Assembly (NCBI GenBank): GCA_018333075.1
Contig: BORH01000011.1
Span: 1 to 64,000 of the forward strand
Direction of reading: 5' to 3'
Source of the DNA: Heyndrickxia sporothermodurans
GTDB lineage: Bacteria; Bacillota; Bacilli; Bacillales; Bacillaceae_C
Length of the DNA stretch: 64,000 nt
Shown: in pieces, positions 18,948-29,437 of the stretch
How the letters are laid out: every line of letters starts with the position of its first letter
Numbering within the stretch: the first letter of the stretch is position 1
The notes under the pieces: generated by a model
The model's input: the letters and a program-made list of their open reading frames with translations, nothing else
What the model was told of the DNA's origin: nothing
Database searches by the model: none
Program-made: the position numbers and the translations under genes

Positions 18948-18951
18948 AGAT

Positions 18952-18986
18952 AAAAAGAAATCGGTTGAATTAGCCGATTTCTTTTT
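18952..18986 (+). terminator. lonA-ysxC terminator
   Basis: Perfect stem AAAAAGAAATCGG / CCGATTTCTTTTT (18952-18964 / 18974-18986). Confidence 0.85.
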
Positions 18987-19053
18987 AGTTAATGGTAATA
19001 AAAATTGTTCTTGAGTTCAGCCCCAGTGCTAAAACTAATATAAATTGGCTACT

Positions 19054-19539
19054 TTATCTTTTGGAAATTAATAGATAAAGTCCTATTGCAATTAAACATA
19101 GCGGCCAAAAATTTATTATAGATCCAGCTTGATTTTCTAATAAACCTAGCCATTTAAATACTTCATCATAAAATAAGAGAAGAACAGAAACAATTAAAAA
19201 CAATATTCCATAAAAAAGTCCGTTTCTTGTTCTTTGATATCGTAATAAAAATCCTAGTGCGATGATTAAAATAAATACACCAATATGATTAGGCCAAATT
19301 GCAAGCTTACCAGCAATATGAAAATGTAATCCAAAACCTACTAAAATGACACCTGGTAAAATTGCTTCATAGTCTTTTCCGCCATAACCTTGTCCTAAAA
19401 AAGCGATGCCTACTATTATTAGTAATGAGGGCCACGATAGATAATCCTCCAACATTTTAACATAATGATTATGCTCTAGAAAAAAGTATAAACCAAACCC
19501 AAGTAAGATAATTCCAGAAAATATTTTTTGACTTTTCAT
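19054..19539 (-). CDS. LiaF-TM/LiaI-like integral membrane protein
   Basis: A 161-aa protein made of about five to six hydrophobic helices in the repeated pattern of a LiaI/LiaF-type N-terminal region: GIILLGFGLYFFLE, SLLIIVGIAFLGQGYGGKDYEAILPGVILVGFGLHFH, ...WPLCLIAIGLYLLIS. Start MKSQKIFSG (19539) is preferred; 13 upstream residues would extend into the promoter region. Such proteins often accompany cell-envelope stress regulators, but none is adjacent here. It is transcribed against its neighbours. Its function is unknown. Confidence 0.7.
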   Translation of the reverse strand: MKSQKIFSGIILLGFGLYFFLEHNHYVKMLEDYLSWPSLLIIVGIAFLGQGYGGKDYEAILPGVILVGFGLHFHIAGKLAIWPNHIGVFILIIALGFLLRYQRTRNGLFYGILFLIVSVLLLFYDEVFKWLGLLENQAGSIINFWPLCLIAIGLYLLISKR

Positions 19540-19616
19540 AAACAACCTACTTTCAAAAGAATTAACATTTAGCTGCAATTTAATTATATCTTATTGAAGC
19601 ATACAATAATTTTGAC

Positions 19617-19677
19617 AAGTATATGGACATGCACTTTAACGATCCAATCCATATACTTGATTCTATTCTTTTTTTTT
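19617..19677. repeat. 11-bp inverted repeat followed by a T-run
   Basis: Perfect AAGTATATGGA (19617-19627) / TCCATATACTT (19648-19658), then a T-rich stretch ending just at the -35 of the hemA promoter. It could end stray transcription entering the hem operon; no upstream rightward gene is close. Confidence 0.45.
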
Positions 19678-19711
19678 GATACTGTACATATGGACATTAT
19701 AATAATTATTA
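19676..19711 (+). promoter_or_regulatory. hem operon promoter with PerR box
   Basis: TTGATA (19676-19681), 16-bp spacer, TATAAT (19698-19703). Overlapping the -10, the sequence TTATAATAATTATTA (19697-19711) matches the PerR consensus TTATAATNATTATAA at 13 of 14 specified bases. In B. subtilis hemAXCDBL is a known PerR target, so peroxide-responsive control of haem synthesis is likely conserved. The resulting leader before hemA is about 240 nt. Confidence 0.65.
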
Positions 19712-19890
19712 TTGTTTTATTATTTTTATTGACTAGCTTGGGGTGAAATTACCCGAGTCCATTTTTTCTGCCCTTTTATCGCATGATTATTGATGGTAGA
19801 AAAAATAAATCCAAGACTAGAGTTTTTTCGAATTTTAATATTAGGTTTCATTTTCTTTTCACAATTATTAAGATAATGAGAAATTGGACA

Positions 19891-19899
19891 TGATATAAT
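19891..19899 (+). promoter_or_regulatory. possible second, extended -10 promoter before hemA
   Basis: TGATATAAT (extended -10 TGnTATAAT) 50 bp upstream of the hemA start; no convincing -35. Confidence 0.35.
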
Positions 19900-19948
19900 A
19901 TATATAAGAAAAAAAGCTCGGGAAAATTTTTGGGGGTGCCATCTTAAA

Positions 19949-21271
19949 ATGTACATCATAGCTGTTGGAGTAAATTATAAAACAGCCCCTGTAGAAATAC
20001 GAGAAAGGCTGTCCTTTAATGAAGCGGATTTATCTCGTGCAATGACTGCTTTAAAAACAAAGAAAAGCATAATCGAAAATGTCATTGTTTCTACTTGTAA
20101 TCGGACAGAGGTATATGCGGTAGTAGATCAACTTCATACAGGACGATATTATATTAAAGATTTTCTATCTGAATGGTTTCAAATTGATAAAGAGGAATTC
20201 ACACCTTATTTGTTTATCTACGAACAAGATGGTGCAATAGAACACCTATTTAAGGTCATTTGTGGGTTAAATTCAATGGTGCTTGGAGAGACCCAAATTT
20301 TAGGTCAAGTAAAGAATAGCTTTTTTAATGGCCAAGAAGTATCTACTACAGGAACGATTTTTAATCAGTTATTTAAACAAGCGATTACCATTGCCAAAAA
20401 AGCTCATTCAGAAACTGAAATTGGTTCTAATGCAGTATCTGTCAGCTACGCTGCTGTAGAGCTTGCAAAAAAAGTGCTAGGTGATTTAAAAAATAAACAT
20501 GTACTAGTAGTCGGTGCGGGAAAAATGGGGAAACTTGCTATTGAGAATTTGTACGGAAGTGGGGCGACAAAGGTATCTGTTATTAACCGTACATTTGAAA
20601 AAGCACAAGATTTAGCTAAAGCATTTAATGGAAAAGCTAAAACACTACAGGAATTACAATGTGCTATTGTTGAGGCGGATATTTTAATCAGTTCAACAGG
20701 AGCTAAAGATTATGTAGTAACAAAAGAGATGATGCTTGCTATTCAAAGAATGAGAAAAAATAAACCACTATTTATGGTTGATATTGCTGTTCCTCGTGAT
20801 TTAGATCCAAAAATCGGGGAGTTAGAAAGTGTTTTTCTATATGATATTGATGATTTAGAAGGAATAGTTGAAGCAAATTTGGCAGAGCGAAAAAAAGCTG
20901 CTGAAAAAATTATGATTTTAATCGAAAAAGAAATTGTAGACTTTAATGAATGGGTCAATATGTTAGGTGTTATTCCAGTAATAACAGCTTTACGTGAGAA
21001 AGCAACATCAATTCAAGAAGAGACAATGAAGAGTATTGAACGGAAAATGCCTAATCTAACTGAACGGGAACGGAAAATTTTAAATAAACATACGAAAAGT
21101 ATTGTAAACCAATTGTTAAAAGACCCAATCACACAAGCAAAAGAGTTAGCAGCTCAGCCTAATGCTGCGGAACAATTGGATGTGTTTAAGAAAATTTTTA
21201 ATATTGATGATGAACAACCCATAGAATCAAAGAAAAATACATCACTTCAATGGAATGTTCAACCTATTTAA
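19949..21271 (+). CDS. hemA: glutamyl-tRNA reductase
   Basis: First committed step of haem synthesis: reduces Glu-tRNA(Glu) to glutamate-1-semialdehyde with NADPH. 440 aa, close to the family length. The catalytic Cys50 sits in [12 protein letters not shown], the GxGxxG nucleotide motif is [15 protein letters not shown] (about 190-204), and a C-terminal dimerisation helix follows ([22 protein letters not shown]). RBS GGGGGTG. First gene of hemAXCDBL, under the PerR-box promoter. Confidence 0.97.
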   Translation: MYIIAVGVNYKTAPVEIRERLSFNEADLSRAMTALKTKKSIIENVIVSTCNRTEVYAVVDQLHTGRYYIKDFLSEWFQIDKEEFTPYLFIYEQDGAIEHLFKVICGLNSMVLGETQILGQVKNSFFNGQEVSTTGTIFNQLFKQAITIAKKAHSETEIGSNAVSVSYAAVELAKKVLGDLKNKHVLVVGAGKMGKLAIENLYGSGATKVSVINRTFEKAQDLAKAFNGKAKTLQELQCAIVEADILISSTGAKDYVVTKEMMLAIQRMRKNKPLFMVDIAVPRDLDPKIGELESVFLYDIDDLEGIVEANLAERKKAAEKIMILIEKEIVDFNEWVNMLGVIPVITALREKATSIQEETMKSIERKMPNLTERERKILNKHTKSIVNQLLKDPITQAKELAAQPNAAEQLDVFKKIFNIDDEQPIESKKNTSLQWNVQPI

Positions 21272-21448
21272 AGAAAGTAAAAGGTATATTTAAGGAGAAT
21301 GAGTGAGATTTCGTTCCTTTTTATGATCATTTTTTAGGGTTTTTTAAAGGATGATACTTTATATAAAATGAGTTACCTACTTAGGGGATATTTTTTATAA
21401 AGGTCAACTAGAGTGATTACCTTCAATAAAAAATGAGAGGTGGACATT

Positions 21449-21476
21449 AAGAAACTGGCTAATCTGCTAGTTTCTT
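21449..21476 (+). terminator. hairpin between hemA and hemX
   Basis: Stem AAGAAACT-GC / GC-AGTTTCTT (21449-21459 / 21466-21476) with a pyrimidine-rich but not pure T tail. It may attenuate or protect the transcript; with a 262-bp gap it might reduce expression of downstream hem genes relative to hemA. Confidence 0.4.
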
Positions 21477-21533
21477 CCTCCCCATTGTCTTTAGAAAGAG
21501 GTGCAGTGTTTTTTAGAAAGGTTGAATGTTCTT

Positions 21534-22367
21534 ATGTTCGATATTGTTATGTCTAGAATGCATGAGGTTATGATTGTAATATATGCAATTAGTATTTTAC
21601 TATACTTTATAGACTTCCAACATCAAAATCAGAAGGCAAACCAGTCTGCATTTTGGTTACTTGCAATTGTTTGGGTTCTTCAAACAATTTTTTTGTTTAT
21701 GTATGTATTTAGAACTGGAAGATTTCCAGTACTTACTTTATTTGAGGGGCTATATTTCTATGCATGGCTATTAATTACCCTCTCACTTGTCATTAATAAA
21801 ATATTAAGAGTAGATTTCACTGTTTTTTTTACAAATATTATTGGCTTTATCATTATGGCAATTCATACATTTGCACCTGTTCAAATGTCGAGTGCAGCAG
21901 TTTCAGAAAGATTAATTTCTGAATTGCTTTTTATACATATTACGATGGCAATCCTATCTTACGCTGCTTTTTCATTTTCTTTTGTTTTCTCTTTATTATA
22001 TTTATTGCAGTATAAGTTATTAAAGAAAAAGAAATGGAGTCATAGGCTTTGGAGATTGAATGATTTATCAAAGCTCGAAAAAATGTCCTATGTATTAAAT
22101 GTTATTGGAGTTCCAATGCTGTTATTAAGCCTGATATTAGGGCTACAATGGGCATTTATAAAACTGCCTGTTTTCCACTGGTATGATTCGAAAATTATTG
22201 GCTCCTTTGTACTTCTAGTAATATACAGTGTGATTTTATATTTGCACGAAAGAAAAAATATGTTTGGAAAATCATTAGCACAATGGAATATAACTGCTTT
22301 TCTTGTTGTGCTTATCAATTTCTTTTTAATAAGTCGCTTGTCAGCATTTCATTTTTGGTATTCGTAG
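21534..22367 (+). CDS. hemX: HemX, CcsA-like integral membrane protein
   Basis: A 277-aa membrane protein with about eight helices, of the cytochrome c assembly (CcsA/ResC) superfamily. In B. subtilis HemX lowers the cellular level of HemA. ATG 21534 (MFDIVMSRMHEV) is chosen with AGAAAGG upstream, giving the usual length; an earlier start would add 11 residues. GRFPVLTLFEGLYFYAW and a C-terminal His-containing helix are typical. Second gene of the haem operon. Confidence 0.92.
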   Translation: MFDIVMSRMHEVMIVIYAISILLYFIDFQHQNQKANQSAFWLLAIVWVLQTIFLFMYVFRTGRFPVLTLFEGLYFYAWLLITLSLVINKILRVDFTVFFTNIIGFIIMAIHTFAPVQMSSAAVSERLISELLFIHITMAILSYAAFSFSFVFSLLYLLQYKLLKKKKWSHRLWRLNDLSKLEKMSYVLNVIGVPMLLLSLILGLQWAFIKLPVFHWYDSKIIGSFVLLVIYSVILYLHERKNMFGKSLAQWNITAFLVVLINFFLISRLSAFHFWYS

Positions 22368-22380
22368 GAGGAAATAAATA

Positions 22381-23316
22381 GTGAGAAAAATAATTATAGG
22401 TTCGAGACGTAGTAAACTAGCTTTAACACAAACAAATTGGGTTGCTGAACAGTTAAAAAATCTAGGTGTTCCATTTGAATTTGAAGTGAAGGAAATTGTA
22501 ACAAAAGGTGATAAAATACTTGATGTCACTCTTTCTAAAGTTGGCGGAAAAGGACTATTTGTTAAAGAAATTGAACAAGCATTATTGAACGAAGAAATCG
22601 ATATGGCAGTACATAGCATGAAGGATATGCCGGCTATACTTCCGACCGGACTAACTATTGGATGTATACCTCCACGTGAGGATTACCGTGATGTTCTTAT
22701 TTCAAAAGGGCATATGACATTAAGAGATCTTCCAAAGGGTGCAAAAGTAGGGACTAGTAGTTTACGTCGAGCAGCTCAACTTTTAGCTGAATGCCCTGAC
22801 CTAGAAATTAAATGGATACGTGGAAATATTGATACTAGATTACAAAAACTTGAAACAGAAGATTATGATGCCATCATATTGGCAGCAGCAGGTTTATCAA
22901 GAATGGGCTGGAGCAGTGATGTGGTAACAGAATATTTAGATCCAATTGTTTGCTTACCTGCAGTTGGTCAAGGAGCATTAGCAATTGAATGTCGTGAGGC
23001 AGATAATGAGCTATTAGAGCAATTACAAAAATTGGCTTGTCCAGAAACGACGAAAACGGTTACTGCGGAAAGGGCTTTTCTCCATAAAATGGAGGGGGGC
23101 TGTCAAGTTCCAATTGCAGGTTTTGCAAAGCTCACTAATGATGGCCAAGTCTCCCTTACGGCGTTAGTTGCAGATCCAAGTGGAAAAACAATATATAAAG
23201 AAACTATAGTAGGTAATGATCCTATTGCCATTGGTGAAGAGGCAGCACAATTATTGATTAAACAAGGCGCAAAGGAGCTAATTGATCGAGTTAAGCAGGA
23301 GCTTGACCAATCATGA
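22381..23316 (+). CDS. hemC: porphobilinogen deaminase (hydroxymethylbilane synthase)
   Basis: Polymerises four porphobilinogens to hydroxymethylbilane. 311 aa, start GTG 22381 with [17 protein letters not shown] near the N-terminus, [20 protein letters not shown] and [12 protein letters not shown] are the substrate/cofactor motifs, and Cys241 (GGCQVPIAG) is the dipyrromethane attachment residue. It overlaps hemD by 4 bases (ATGA), implying translational coupling. Confidence 0.97.
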   Translation: MRKIIIGSRRSKLALTQTNWVAEQLKNLGVPFEFEVKEIVTKGDKILDVTLSKVGGKGLFVKEIEQALLNEEIDMAVHSMKDMPAILPTGLTIGCIPPREDYRDVLISKGHMTLRDLPKGAKVGTSSLRRAAQLLAECPDLEIKWIRGNIDTRLQKLETEDYDAIILAAAGLSRMGWSSDVVTEYLDPIVCLPAVGQGALAIECREADNELLEQLQKLACPETTKTVTAERAFLHKMEGGCQVPIAGFAKLTNDGQVSLTALVADPSGKTIYKETIVGNDPIAIGEEAAQLLIKQGAKELIDRVKQELDQS

Positions 23317-24098
23317 GTGAAACCTTTCCATTAAATGGCCAAAGCATTTTGGTTACACGTGGTGGAGAAAAGGGGTTAGGGTTGGCAAATAAAATAAGTC
23401 AATTAGGTGGACGTTCATATATTGTTCCATTAATTGATTTTAAAGCAAATCATGATCCAAATGCTGTTACTTTTTTAAATAAACTCCATTTATATGATTG
23501 GATTATTTTTACTAGCCAAAATGGAGTTCAGTTTTTTTTCAATGAGGTTCAAAATATAATATCTGAAATCAAACTAGCAGATTTGAAAACTCGAATTGCG
23601 GCAGTTGGTAGCAAAACAAAAGATGCAATTGAAAAATATAATGTGAAAGTTGATTTTTATCCCAATTATTTTAGTGCTACTGATTTTGTTAATCAGTTTA
23701 TAGAGGAGAAGATTCTAGCAAAACGAGTACTAATCCCAAAAGGGAATTTAGCAAGTGCCACAATAAAAAAAGGTTTAGAGGCAAAAAATATATTGGTCGA
23801 TGAATGGATTGTGTATAATACTTTTTTTCCACCGGAAAGTAAAGAAAAACTGCGTTCATTATTGAGAGAAAAAGAAATCAATTATGCCACGTTCACTAGT
23901 CCATCAACATTCCATCATTTTATGGAAATTGTCAATGAACATTCGCTCGAGAATCATTTGAAAAATATACGCTTTATTACAATAGGTGCTGTTACTAGAA
24001 AAGCAATTGAGAATTATGGCTATACTGTTGCAGCGAGTCCTGAAGTTTATACAATGGACTCCATGATCGATAGTTTATGTAGTTTAACAAATCTTTGA
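23313..24098 (+). CDS. hemD: uroporphyrinogen-III synthase
   Basis: Cyclises hydroxymethylbilane with inversion of ring D. 261 aa, the usual length for this sequence-diverse family. Recognisable parts are [17 protein letters not shown] at the N-terminus, [27 protein letters not shown] and [16 protein letters not shown] near the C-terminus. ATGA overlap with hemC; hemB follows 12 bases downstream. Confidence 0.95.
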   Translation: MSETFPLNGQSILVTRGGEKGLGLANKISQLGGRSYIVPLIDFKANHDPNAVTFLNKLHLYDWIIFTSQNGVQFFFNEVQNIISEIKLADLKTRIAAVGSKTKDAIEKYNVKVDFYPNYFSATDFVNQFIEEKILAKRVLIPKGNLASATIKKGLEAKNILVDEWIVYNTFFPPESKEKLRSLLREKEINYATFTSPSTFHHFMEIVNEHSLENHLKNIRFITIGAVTRKAIENYGYTVAASPEVYTMDSMIDSLCSLTNL

Positions 24099-24110
24099 GG
24101 AGGAACGAAA

Positions 24111-25085
24111 ATGAAAGACATACAATTTAAACGTCACAGAAGATTACGAAGTTCATTTAACATGAGAGCATTAGTTCGAGAAACACAATTACAGGTAACT
24201 GATTTAATTTACCCTATTTTTGTTGTTGAAGGTAATGATATTAAAAACCCAATTGAATCAATGCCTGGAGTTTTTCAGCTTTCACTTGACCAGTTAAAAG
24301 CTGAAATGGATGAAGTGGTTGAATTAGGGATCAAATCTGTATTATTATTTGGTATTCCATTAGAAAAGGATGCAGTTGGAACAGGTGCCTTCCATAACCA
24401 TGGAATTGTCCAAGAAGCCACTCGTTACATAAAAGAAAATTATCCAGAGATAATTATTATCGCTGATACCTGTCTTTGTGAGTATACTGACCATGGACAT
24501 TGCGGGGTAATTGAGTCTGGAAAAATTTTGAATGATCCTAGTCTTGATTTATTAGTAAAAACAGCTGTAAGCCAAGCGGAAGCGGGGGCAGATATAATTG
24601 CACCTTCCAATATGATGGATGGATTCGTAGCTGCGATAAGAATAGGCTTAGACGAAGCTGGGTATGAAGACATTCCAATTATGTCTTATGCAGTTAAATA
24701 TGCATCAGCTTTCTATGGTCCTTTCCGTGATGCCGCTGGAAGTGCACCACAATTTGGAGATCGCAAAACATATCAAATGGATCCTGCTAATCGTCTTGAA
24801 GCATTGCGAGAAGCTCAATCAGACGTTGAAGAAGGGGCAGATTTCTTAATTGTTAAGCCAACTCTTTCCTATCTTGATATCGTACGTGATGTAAGAAATG
24901 AATTTAATCTACCTGTTGTTGCTTATAATGTAAGTGGCGAATATTCCATGATTAAGGCTGCTTCATTAAATGGATGGATCGATGAAAAAACAAGTGTGTT
25001 AGAAATGCTTACTAGTATGAAACGCGCTGGATCAGATTTAATTATTACTTATTTTGCTAAAGATGTGGCAAGATGGTTAGCATAG
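24111..25085 (+). CDS. hemB: delta-aminolevulinic acid dehydratase (porphobilinogen synthase)
   Basis: Condenses two 5-aminolevulinates to porphobilinogen. 324 aa. A zinc-type metal site is visible as C121, C123 and C131 ([12 protein letters not shown]), so this is a Cys-containing, zinc-using enzyme. Schiff-base lysine regions [14 protein letters not shown] and [12 protein letters not shown], and the signature [13 protein letters not shown], are intact. RBS GAGGAGG. Confidence 0.97.
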   Translation: MKDIQFKRHRRLRSSFNMRALVRETQLQVTDLIYPIFVVEGNDIKNPIESMPGVFQLSLDQLKAEMDEVVELGIKSVLLFGIPLEKDAVGTGAFHNHGIVQEATRYIKENYPEIIIIADTCLCEYTDHGHCGVIESGKILNDPSLDLLVKTAVSQAEAGADIIAPSNMMDGFVAAIRIGLDEAGYEDIPIMSYAVKYASAFYGPFRDAAGSAPQFGDRKTYQMDPANRLEALREAQSDVEEGADFLIVKPTLSYLDIVRDVRNEFNLPVVAYNVSGEYSMIKAASLNGWIDEKTSVLEMLTSMKRAGSDLIITYFAKDVARWLA

Positions 25086-25218
25086 GGAGTTTCCTTTTGT
25101 AAGCTAAATGTTAATAACAGTTTAGTATACTTTTATTAGTTAAATGTGTTAATAAACCAAACTGAAGGATTACAAGAGAGTAATAAATAAAAAATATGAC
25201 CTTATGGAGGTTATCAAA

Positions 25219-26508
25219 ATGCGTTCATATGAAAATTCAAAAAAGGCATTTCAAGAAGCAGTGACACTTATGCCTGGTGGAGTGAATAGTCCTGTTCGTG
25301 CATTTAAATCGGTTCAAATGGATCCGATTTTTATGGAGAAAGGAAAGGGCTCTAAAATTTATGATATTGATGGCAATGAATATATTGATTACGTTCTTTC
25401 TTGGGGCCCACTTATTTTAGGGCATACAAATGAACGAGTTGTTAATGCTTTGAAAAAAGTAGCGGAAAATGGAACAAGCTTTGGAGCTCCGACATTAGCA
25501 GAAAACAGATTAGCAAAATTAGTTCAGGAAAGAGTTCCTTCAATTGATATCGTCCGAATGGTATCTTCTGGAACAGAAGCTACGATGAGTGCATTGCGAT
25601 TAGCACGTGGATATACAGGGAGAAGCAAAATTTTAAAATTTGAAGGCTGCTACCATGGTCATGGGGATTCACTCTTAATTAAAGCAGGTTCTGGTGTGGC
25701 CACGCTTGGTTTACCAGACAGTCCAGGAGTACCGGTCGGAACAGCTAGTAATACAATTGCTGTTCCTTATAATGATTTAGAAAGTGTAAAAATGGCCTTT
25801 AATCAATTTGGAGAAGATATTGCTTGTGTAATTGTTGAACCTGTAGCTGGAAATATGGGAGTTGTTCCTCCGCTGCCTGGATTTTTGGAAGGATTACGAG
25901 AAGTAACTAGTAATTATGGAGCTTTATTGATTTTCGACGAAGTAATGACAGGTTTCCGTGTTGATTATCATTGTGCTCAAGGGTATTTTGGTGTAACACC
26001 AGATTTAACTTGTTTAGGAAAAGTGATAGGTGGCGGTTTACCTGTAGGAGCTTTTGGTGGAAAAGCTGAAATTATGGAACGAATTGCTCCGAGTGGACCA
26101 ATTTATCAAGCTGGTACACTATCAGGAAATCCATTAGCAATGACAGCTGGATATGAAACATTGATTCAATTAACTCCAGAAACCTATAAAGATTTCATTA
26201 AAAAAGCTGATAAGCTAGAAGAAGGATTACACAATGCAGCAATTAAGTATGAGATTCCACATACAATTAACCGTGCTGGATCGATGATTGGAATTTTCTT
26301 AACAAATGAAAAGGTTATTAACTATGACACTGCAAAAACATCTGATTTAGAACTTTTTGCAGCATATTATCGTGAAATGGCGAATAATGGAGTATTTCTT
26401 CCACCCTCTCAATTTGAGGGATTATTCCTTTCAACAGCACTAACTGATGAAGATATCGAAAAAACAATTGCTGCAGTTGAAAAAACATTTAAGACGATTC
26501 GAGGCTAA
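25219..26508 (+). CDS. hemL: glutamate-1-semialdehyde 2,1-aminomutase
   Basis: PLP enzyme making 5-aminolevulinate from the HemA product. 429 aa from ATG 25219; the ATG at 25204 contains the ribosome binding site (ATGGAGG). Substrate/PLP motifs are [27 protein letters not shown] and [11 protein letters not shown], with PLP-binding Lys268 in CLGKVIGGG. The 130-bp gap to hemB is larger than other spacings in the operon, but no terminator lies there. The gene ends at a terminator into which an IS has inserted. Confidence 0.97.
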   Translation: MRSYENSKKAFQEAVTLMPGGVNSPVRAFKSVQMDPIFMEKGKGSKIYDIDGNEYIDYVLSWGPLILGHTNERVVNALKKVAENGTSFGAPTLAENRLAKLVQERVPSIDIVRMVSSGTEATMSALRLARGYTGRSKILKFEGCYHGHGDSLLIKAGSGVATLGLPDSPGVPVGTASNTIAVPYNDLESVKMAFNQFGEDIACVIVEPVAGNMGVVPPLPGFLEGLREVTSNYGALLIFDEVMTGFRVDYHCAQGYFGVTPDLTCLGKVIGGGLPVGAFGGKAEIMERIAPSGPIYQAGTLSGNPLAMTAGYETLIQLTPETYKDFIKKADKLEEGLHNAAIKYEIPHTINRAGSMIGIFLTNEKVINYDTAKTSDLELFAAYYREMANNGVFLPPSQFEGLFLSTALTDEDIEKTIAAVEKTFKTIRG

Positions 26509-26533
26509 TCATTGATTGCTACTACCCATTTTG

Positions 26534-26583
26534 AAAATACCCCTAATTGTTAGTTTTAACTAGCAATTGGGGGTATTTTTTTC
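26534..26583 (+). terminator. hem operon terminator
   Basis: Long stem AAAATACCCCTAATTG...CTAG / CTAGCAATTGGGGGTATTT with T-run. The T-run is the target site of the neighbouring ISL3 element, which duplicated TTTTTTTC. Confidence 0.85.
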
Positions 26584-27965
26584 GGTTCTATAATATTTGT
26601 TGGGGTTCTTACACAATTTTAAGACATAAAAAATGCACGTAATCATCCAGTCTTTTATACTTGAGTTGTCGAGAAACAAGCATAGATTGGAGATACGTGC
26701 ATAATGAATTCTAACATATTTTTGCCAGGGTTTGAAGATGTAACTGTGACGTTGATGGAGGAAGTGGAGGAAAAACTCTGTATTCATGTAGAGAGGTCTG
26801 TTGAACCTCACACTTGTCCAGTCTGTCACACGGTAACACAGAAAATCCACGATTACCGGATTCAAAAAATTAAACATTTAAAGATGTTTGAAAGGCAAAC
26901 GCTCCTTTTCTACAGAAAAAGACGCTATGTTTGCCCGTGTGGAAAAAGGTTTGCCGAAGAGAATACGTTTGTGGAGAGATATCAACGCTTATCCGTGGAG
27001 TTAAATCAGGCAATTAAGATACGCAGTATTAAGGGAAAGACCTTTAAAGAAATCTCAGAAGTATATGGTACTTCGGCTTCAACAGTGGTGAGACGTTTTG
27101 ATCAATTGGCAGAGAATACGGTCAACGAGGAAGCGAAAGAATTACCGAAAGTGATTGCCATAGATGAATATAAAGGGGATACCAAGGAAGGAAAGTACCA
27201 GTTGATTATTGCCAATGGAATGACAAAAGAACCGATTGATATTCTTCCAAATCGGTATAAGAATACCATCAAACACTATCTGAAAAAGTACGGTGCTCAA
27301 GTAGAAGTGGTCGTCATGGATATGAGTCCATCCTTTAAAGCAGCTGTTCAGCAAGCTTTAGGCAAGCCGGTCATTGTGGCTGATCGCTTCCACTTTGTTC
27401 GATCTATGTATTGGGCACTAGACGGAGTCAGGAGAAGAATTCAATCGAATTGGCATGACTATGATCGAAAGAAATGTAAAAAGATGAGATATGTGTTTTA
27501 CAAGAGATCAAATAAATTAACGGAGGACGACAAATGGTATCTTCAAAGGTATCTAGACCTCTCTCCTGTGTTAAGAAAGGCCTATGAATTAAAAGAACTT
27601 TTTTGTCGCTGGTTTGACAAGGCTAAGCAAAATGGAGAAGAACATATCCTTCAAACGAAAAACGCCTTATACCGTTTTTACGAAGAGGTTGATAAAGAAG
27701 GGATTCCCGAATTCACAAAGGCTGCACAAACCCTAAAGAATTGGCAAATTGAGATATTGAATAGTTTTAGTAACAACTTTTCCAACGGCTTTTTAGAGGG
27801 AATCAACAACTTAACGAAAGTGATAAAACGAAACGCGTTTGGCTTTAGAAGCTTTCAACGGTTTCGAGCTAAAATACTATTAACACATAAGTATAAGAGA
27901 TTGGGTTCGCATATTGGATAAGGGTGAAGTAAAATTCACTTCACCCCAACATTTGACGTTGAACC
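26584..27965 (+). mobile_element. complete ISL3-family insertion sequence
   Basis: 1382 bp bounded by imperfect inverted repeats GGTTC-N10-GTTGGGGT (left, from 26584) and the complement ending GAACC at 27965. The flanking 8-bp direct repeats TTTTTTTC at 26576-26583 and 27966-27973 are identical, as expected for ISL3 target duplication. One intact transposase gene. The element is therefore recent and possibly active. Confidence 0.92.
26704..27921 (+). CDS. ISL3-family transposase
   Basis: A 405-aa DDE transposase. N-terminal zinc-finger region HTCPVCHTVTQKIHDY and CPCGKRFAEEN, then a helix-turn-helix (IRSIKGKTFKEISEVYGTSASTVVRRF), and the catalytic domain: IDEYKGDTKEGKYQ (first Asp), VVMDMSPSFKAAVQ (second Asp) and SNGFLEGINNLTKVIKRNAFGFRSF (Glu). 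All catalytic residues look intact and there is no frameshift. It is the only gene of the element. Confidence 0.93.
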   Translation: MNSNIFLPGFEDVTVTLMEEVEEKLCIHVERSVEPHTCPVCHTVTQKIHDYRIQKIKHLKMFERQTLLFYRKRRYVCPCGKRFAEENTFVERYQRLSVELNQAIKIRSIKGKTFKEISEVYGTSASTVVRRFDQLAENTVNEEAKELPKVIAIDEYKGDTKEGKYQLIIANGMTKEPIDILPNRYKNTIKHYLKKYGAQVEVVVMDMSPSFKAAVQQALGKPVIVADRFHFVRSMYWALDGVRRRIQSNWHDYDRKKCKKMRYVFYKRSNKLTEDDKWYLQRYLDLSPVLRKAYELKELFCRWFDKAKQNGEEHILQTKNALYRFYEEVDKEGIPEFTKAAQTLKNWQIEILNSFSNNFSNGFLEGINNLTKVIKRNAFGFRSFQRFRAKILLTHKYKRLGSHIG

Positions 27966-27985
27966 TTTTTTTCTTCCGTAAATAA

Positions 27986-28014
27986 TCATATTTTCCTTTT
28001 TATCCACATAAAGT
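27986..28014 (+). promoter_or_regulatory. sigma-E (mother cell) promoter of spoVID
   Basis: TCATATT (27986-27992) matches the -35 KMATATT; 14-bp spacer; CATAAAGT (28007-28014) matches 6 of 8 of CATACAHT. It lies 43 bp before the start codon and only 20 bp from the IS right end, so the insertion has spared it. Confidence 0.65.
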
Positions 28015-28057
28015 GTAAATGACATAGTCAGTTTGATTGGAAAGGGAGGTATCCGCC

Positions 28058-29290
28058 TTGTCTCAAAGTCAATCGTCATTACGATTTTCATTAGAAGAGT
28101 CTATATGGTTTAAAAAAGGACAGGAAGTAGAAGAGCTGCTATCCATTTCATTGGATCCGGATATAACAATACAAGAGCAAGAACAGTACATCCAAATTAT
28201 TGGTAGTTTACAGTTATCTGGAGAATACAGGGGAAATCCTGAAGATGAAAACGATCTCGAATTAGATTTACATGGGAAATTTGCACATCATGTAGAATAT
28301 CGATTAGAAGAAGATGTTTTTTATTTCCAGCATCGATTCCCAGTAGATGTTACTATTCCGAAAAATAGAATTAACCATTTAGATGATATTGATGTAATGA
28401 TCGATTCTTTTGATTATGTTTTACCAGGAAATGATCAATTGAACCTAAATGCAGATCTTTCAATTTTAGGAATTCGTAACGAAGAAAATGAAATTGAAGA
28501 AGAGCAAAAAGAAGAAGTCCCAATTACCTTCTCTCGCAGAGAATCGTATGAGGTTGTAAATGAAGAATCATCGGAGGAAATAAACAATATTGAGTCATCT
28601 GCTAACCATGCAAAGTCTATTAATGAATCCTCAGAGGATTGGACGACTGATGATGAAGTAGAGTCTGCAGCAAATTATCAATTTACAAGGCTTCCAGTAG
28701 AGAATGATATTGAAAAAGTTGAGGCAGAAGTAGAAGAAGACATATATGAACCATTTATAGTTGAAGCAAGAAAAAGTCCTGAGGAGCAAAAAGAGTTCGA
28801 AATAGAAAAAGAAGTCCAAGAGCACCCACTAATTAACGTGGAGAAACAAGATGAACCAGCTTTAAATCTTGGAGTAGTTGAGGAAGAAGAAATAATAGAA
28901 GAGGTTCTTGAACTTACTCGACAATCGACTGAATCCTCTGATGAGCAAGATTTTGAATCACCTGTACATGTGGAAAGCAATGAAGATGAAGTAGATGACA
29001 TGGATAATGATGAAATAGAAGAAGTAAAAAAGAAAAAGAAGAAATTATTTGGGAAAACTGAATCTATTTCACTAGCAGATTTTTTTGCAAGAAAAGCAGA
29101 TGAAAAAGCAGCTAAATTAAAGGTTTGTATTGTACAGCATGGAGAGACGTTAGATTATTTAGCAGAAAAATATGATATTAGTGTTCAGCAAATATTACGG
29201 ATGAATCATTTAGAGATGAACCAAGATGTGCATGAAGGTCAAGTGCTTTATATTCCATCATATGCAACCACATTGAAAAGTGAAAAATGA
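28058..29290 (+). CDS. spoVID: spore coat morphogenetic protein SpoVID
   Basis: Mother-cell protein that drives encasement of the spore by coat layers. 410 aa from TTG 28058 (AAAGGGAGG 7 bases upstream). The N-terminal domain resembles B. subtilis SpoVID (FSLEESIWFKKGQEVEELLSISLDPDI), followed by a long, very acidic low-complexity middle (about 150-340) and a C-terminal LysM domain (VQHGETLDYLAEKYDISVQQILRMN, about 361-404). The protein is shorter than the B. subtilis one, the difference lying in the acidic middle. It is followed by ysxE as in B. subtilis. Confidence 0.92.
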   Translation: MSQSQSSLRFSLEESIWFKKGQEVEELLSISLDPDITIQEQEQYIQIIGSLQLSGEYRGNPEDENDLELDLHGKFAHHVEYRLEEDVFYFQHRFPVDVTIPKNRINHLDDIDVMIDSFDYVLPGNDQLNLNADLSILGIRNEENEIEEEQKEEVPITFSRRESYEVVNEESSEEINNIESSANHAKSINESSEDWTTDDEVESAANYQFTRLPVENDIEKVEAEVEEDIYEPFIVEARKSPEEQKEFEIEKEVQEHPLINVEKQDEPALNLGVVEEEEIIEEVLELTRQSTESSDEQDFESPVHVESNEDEVDDMDNDEIEEVKKKKKKLFGKTESISLADFFARKADEKAAKLKVCIVQHGETLDYLAEKYDISVQQILRMNHLEMNQDVHEGQVLYIPSYATTLKSEK

Positions 29291-29437
29291 TAAAAAGGAT
29301 GCCTAATGATATACAGAATGGTCAATCTCTTGCGCCTTGCCTTGGATTGATTGGATGATGATGGGAGAAAGTCATGAATTGGCAAAGGATTTGATAAATA
29401 ATAAATGGATGAAAAGGGCGCATAAGCAGGTGATTGG

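Noticed and set aside
19726-19959. Minus-strand 77-codon frame upstream of hemA
   Set aside because: Runs through the hemA leader and start codon; composition not protein-like.
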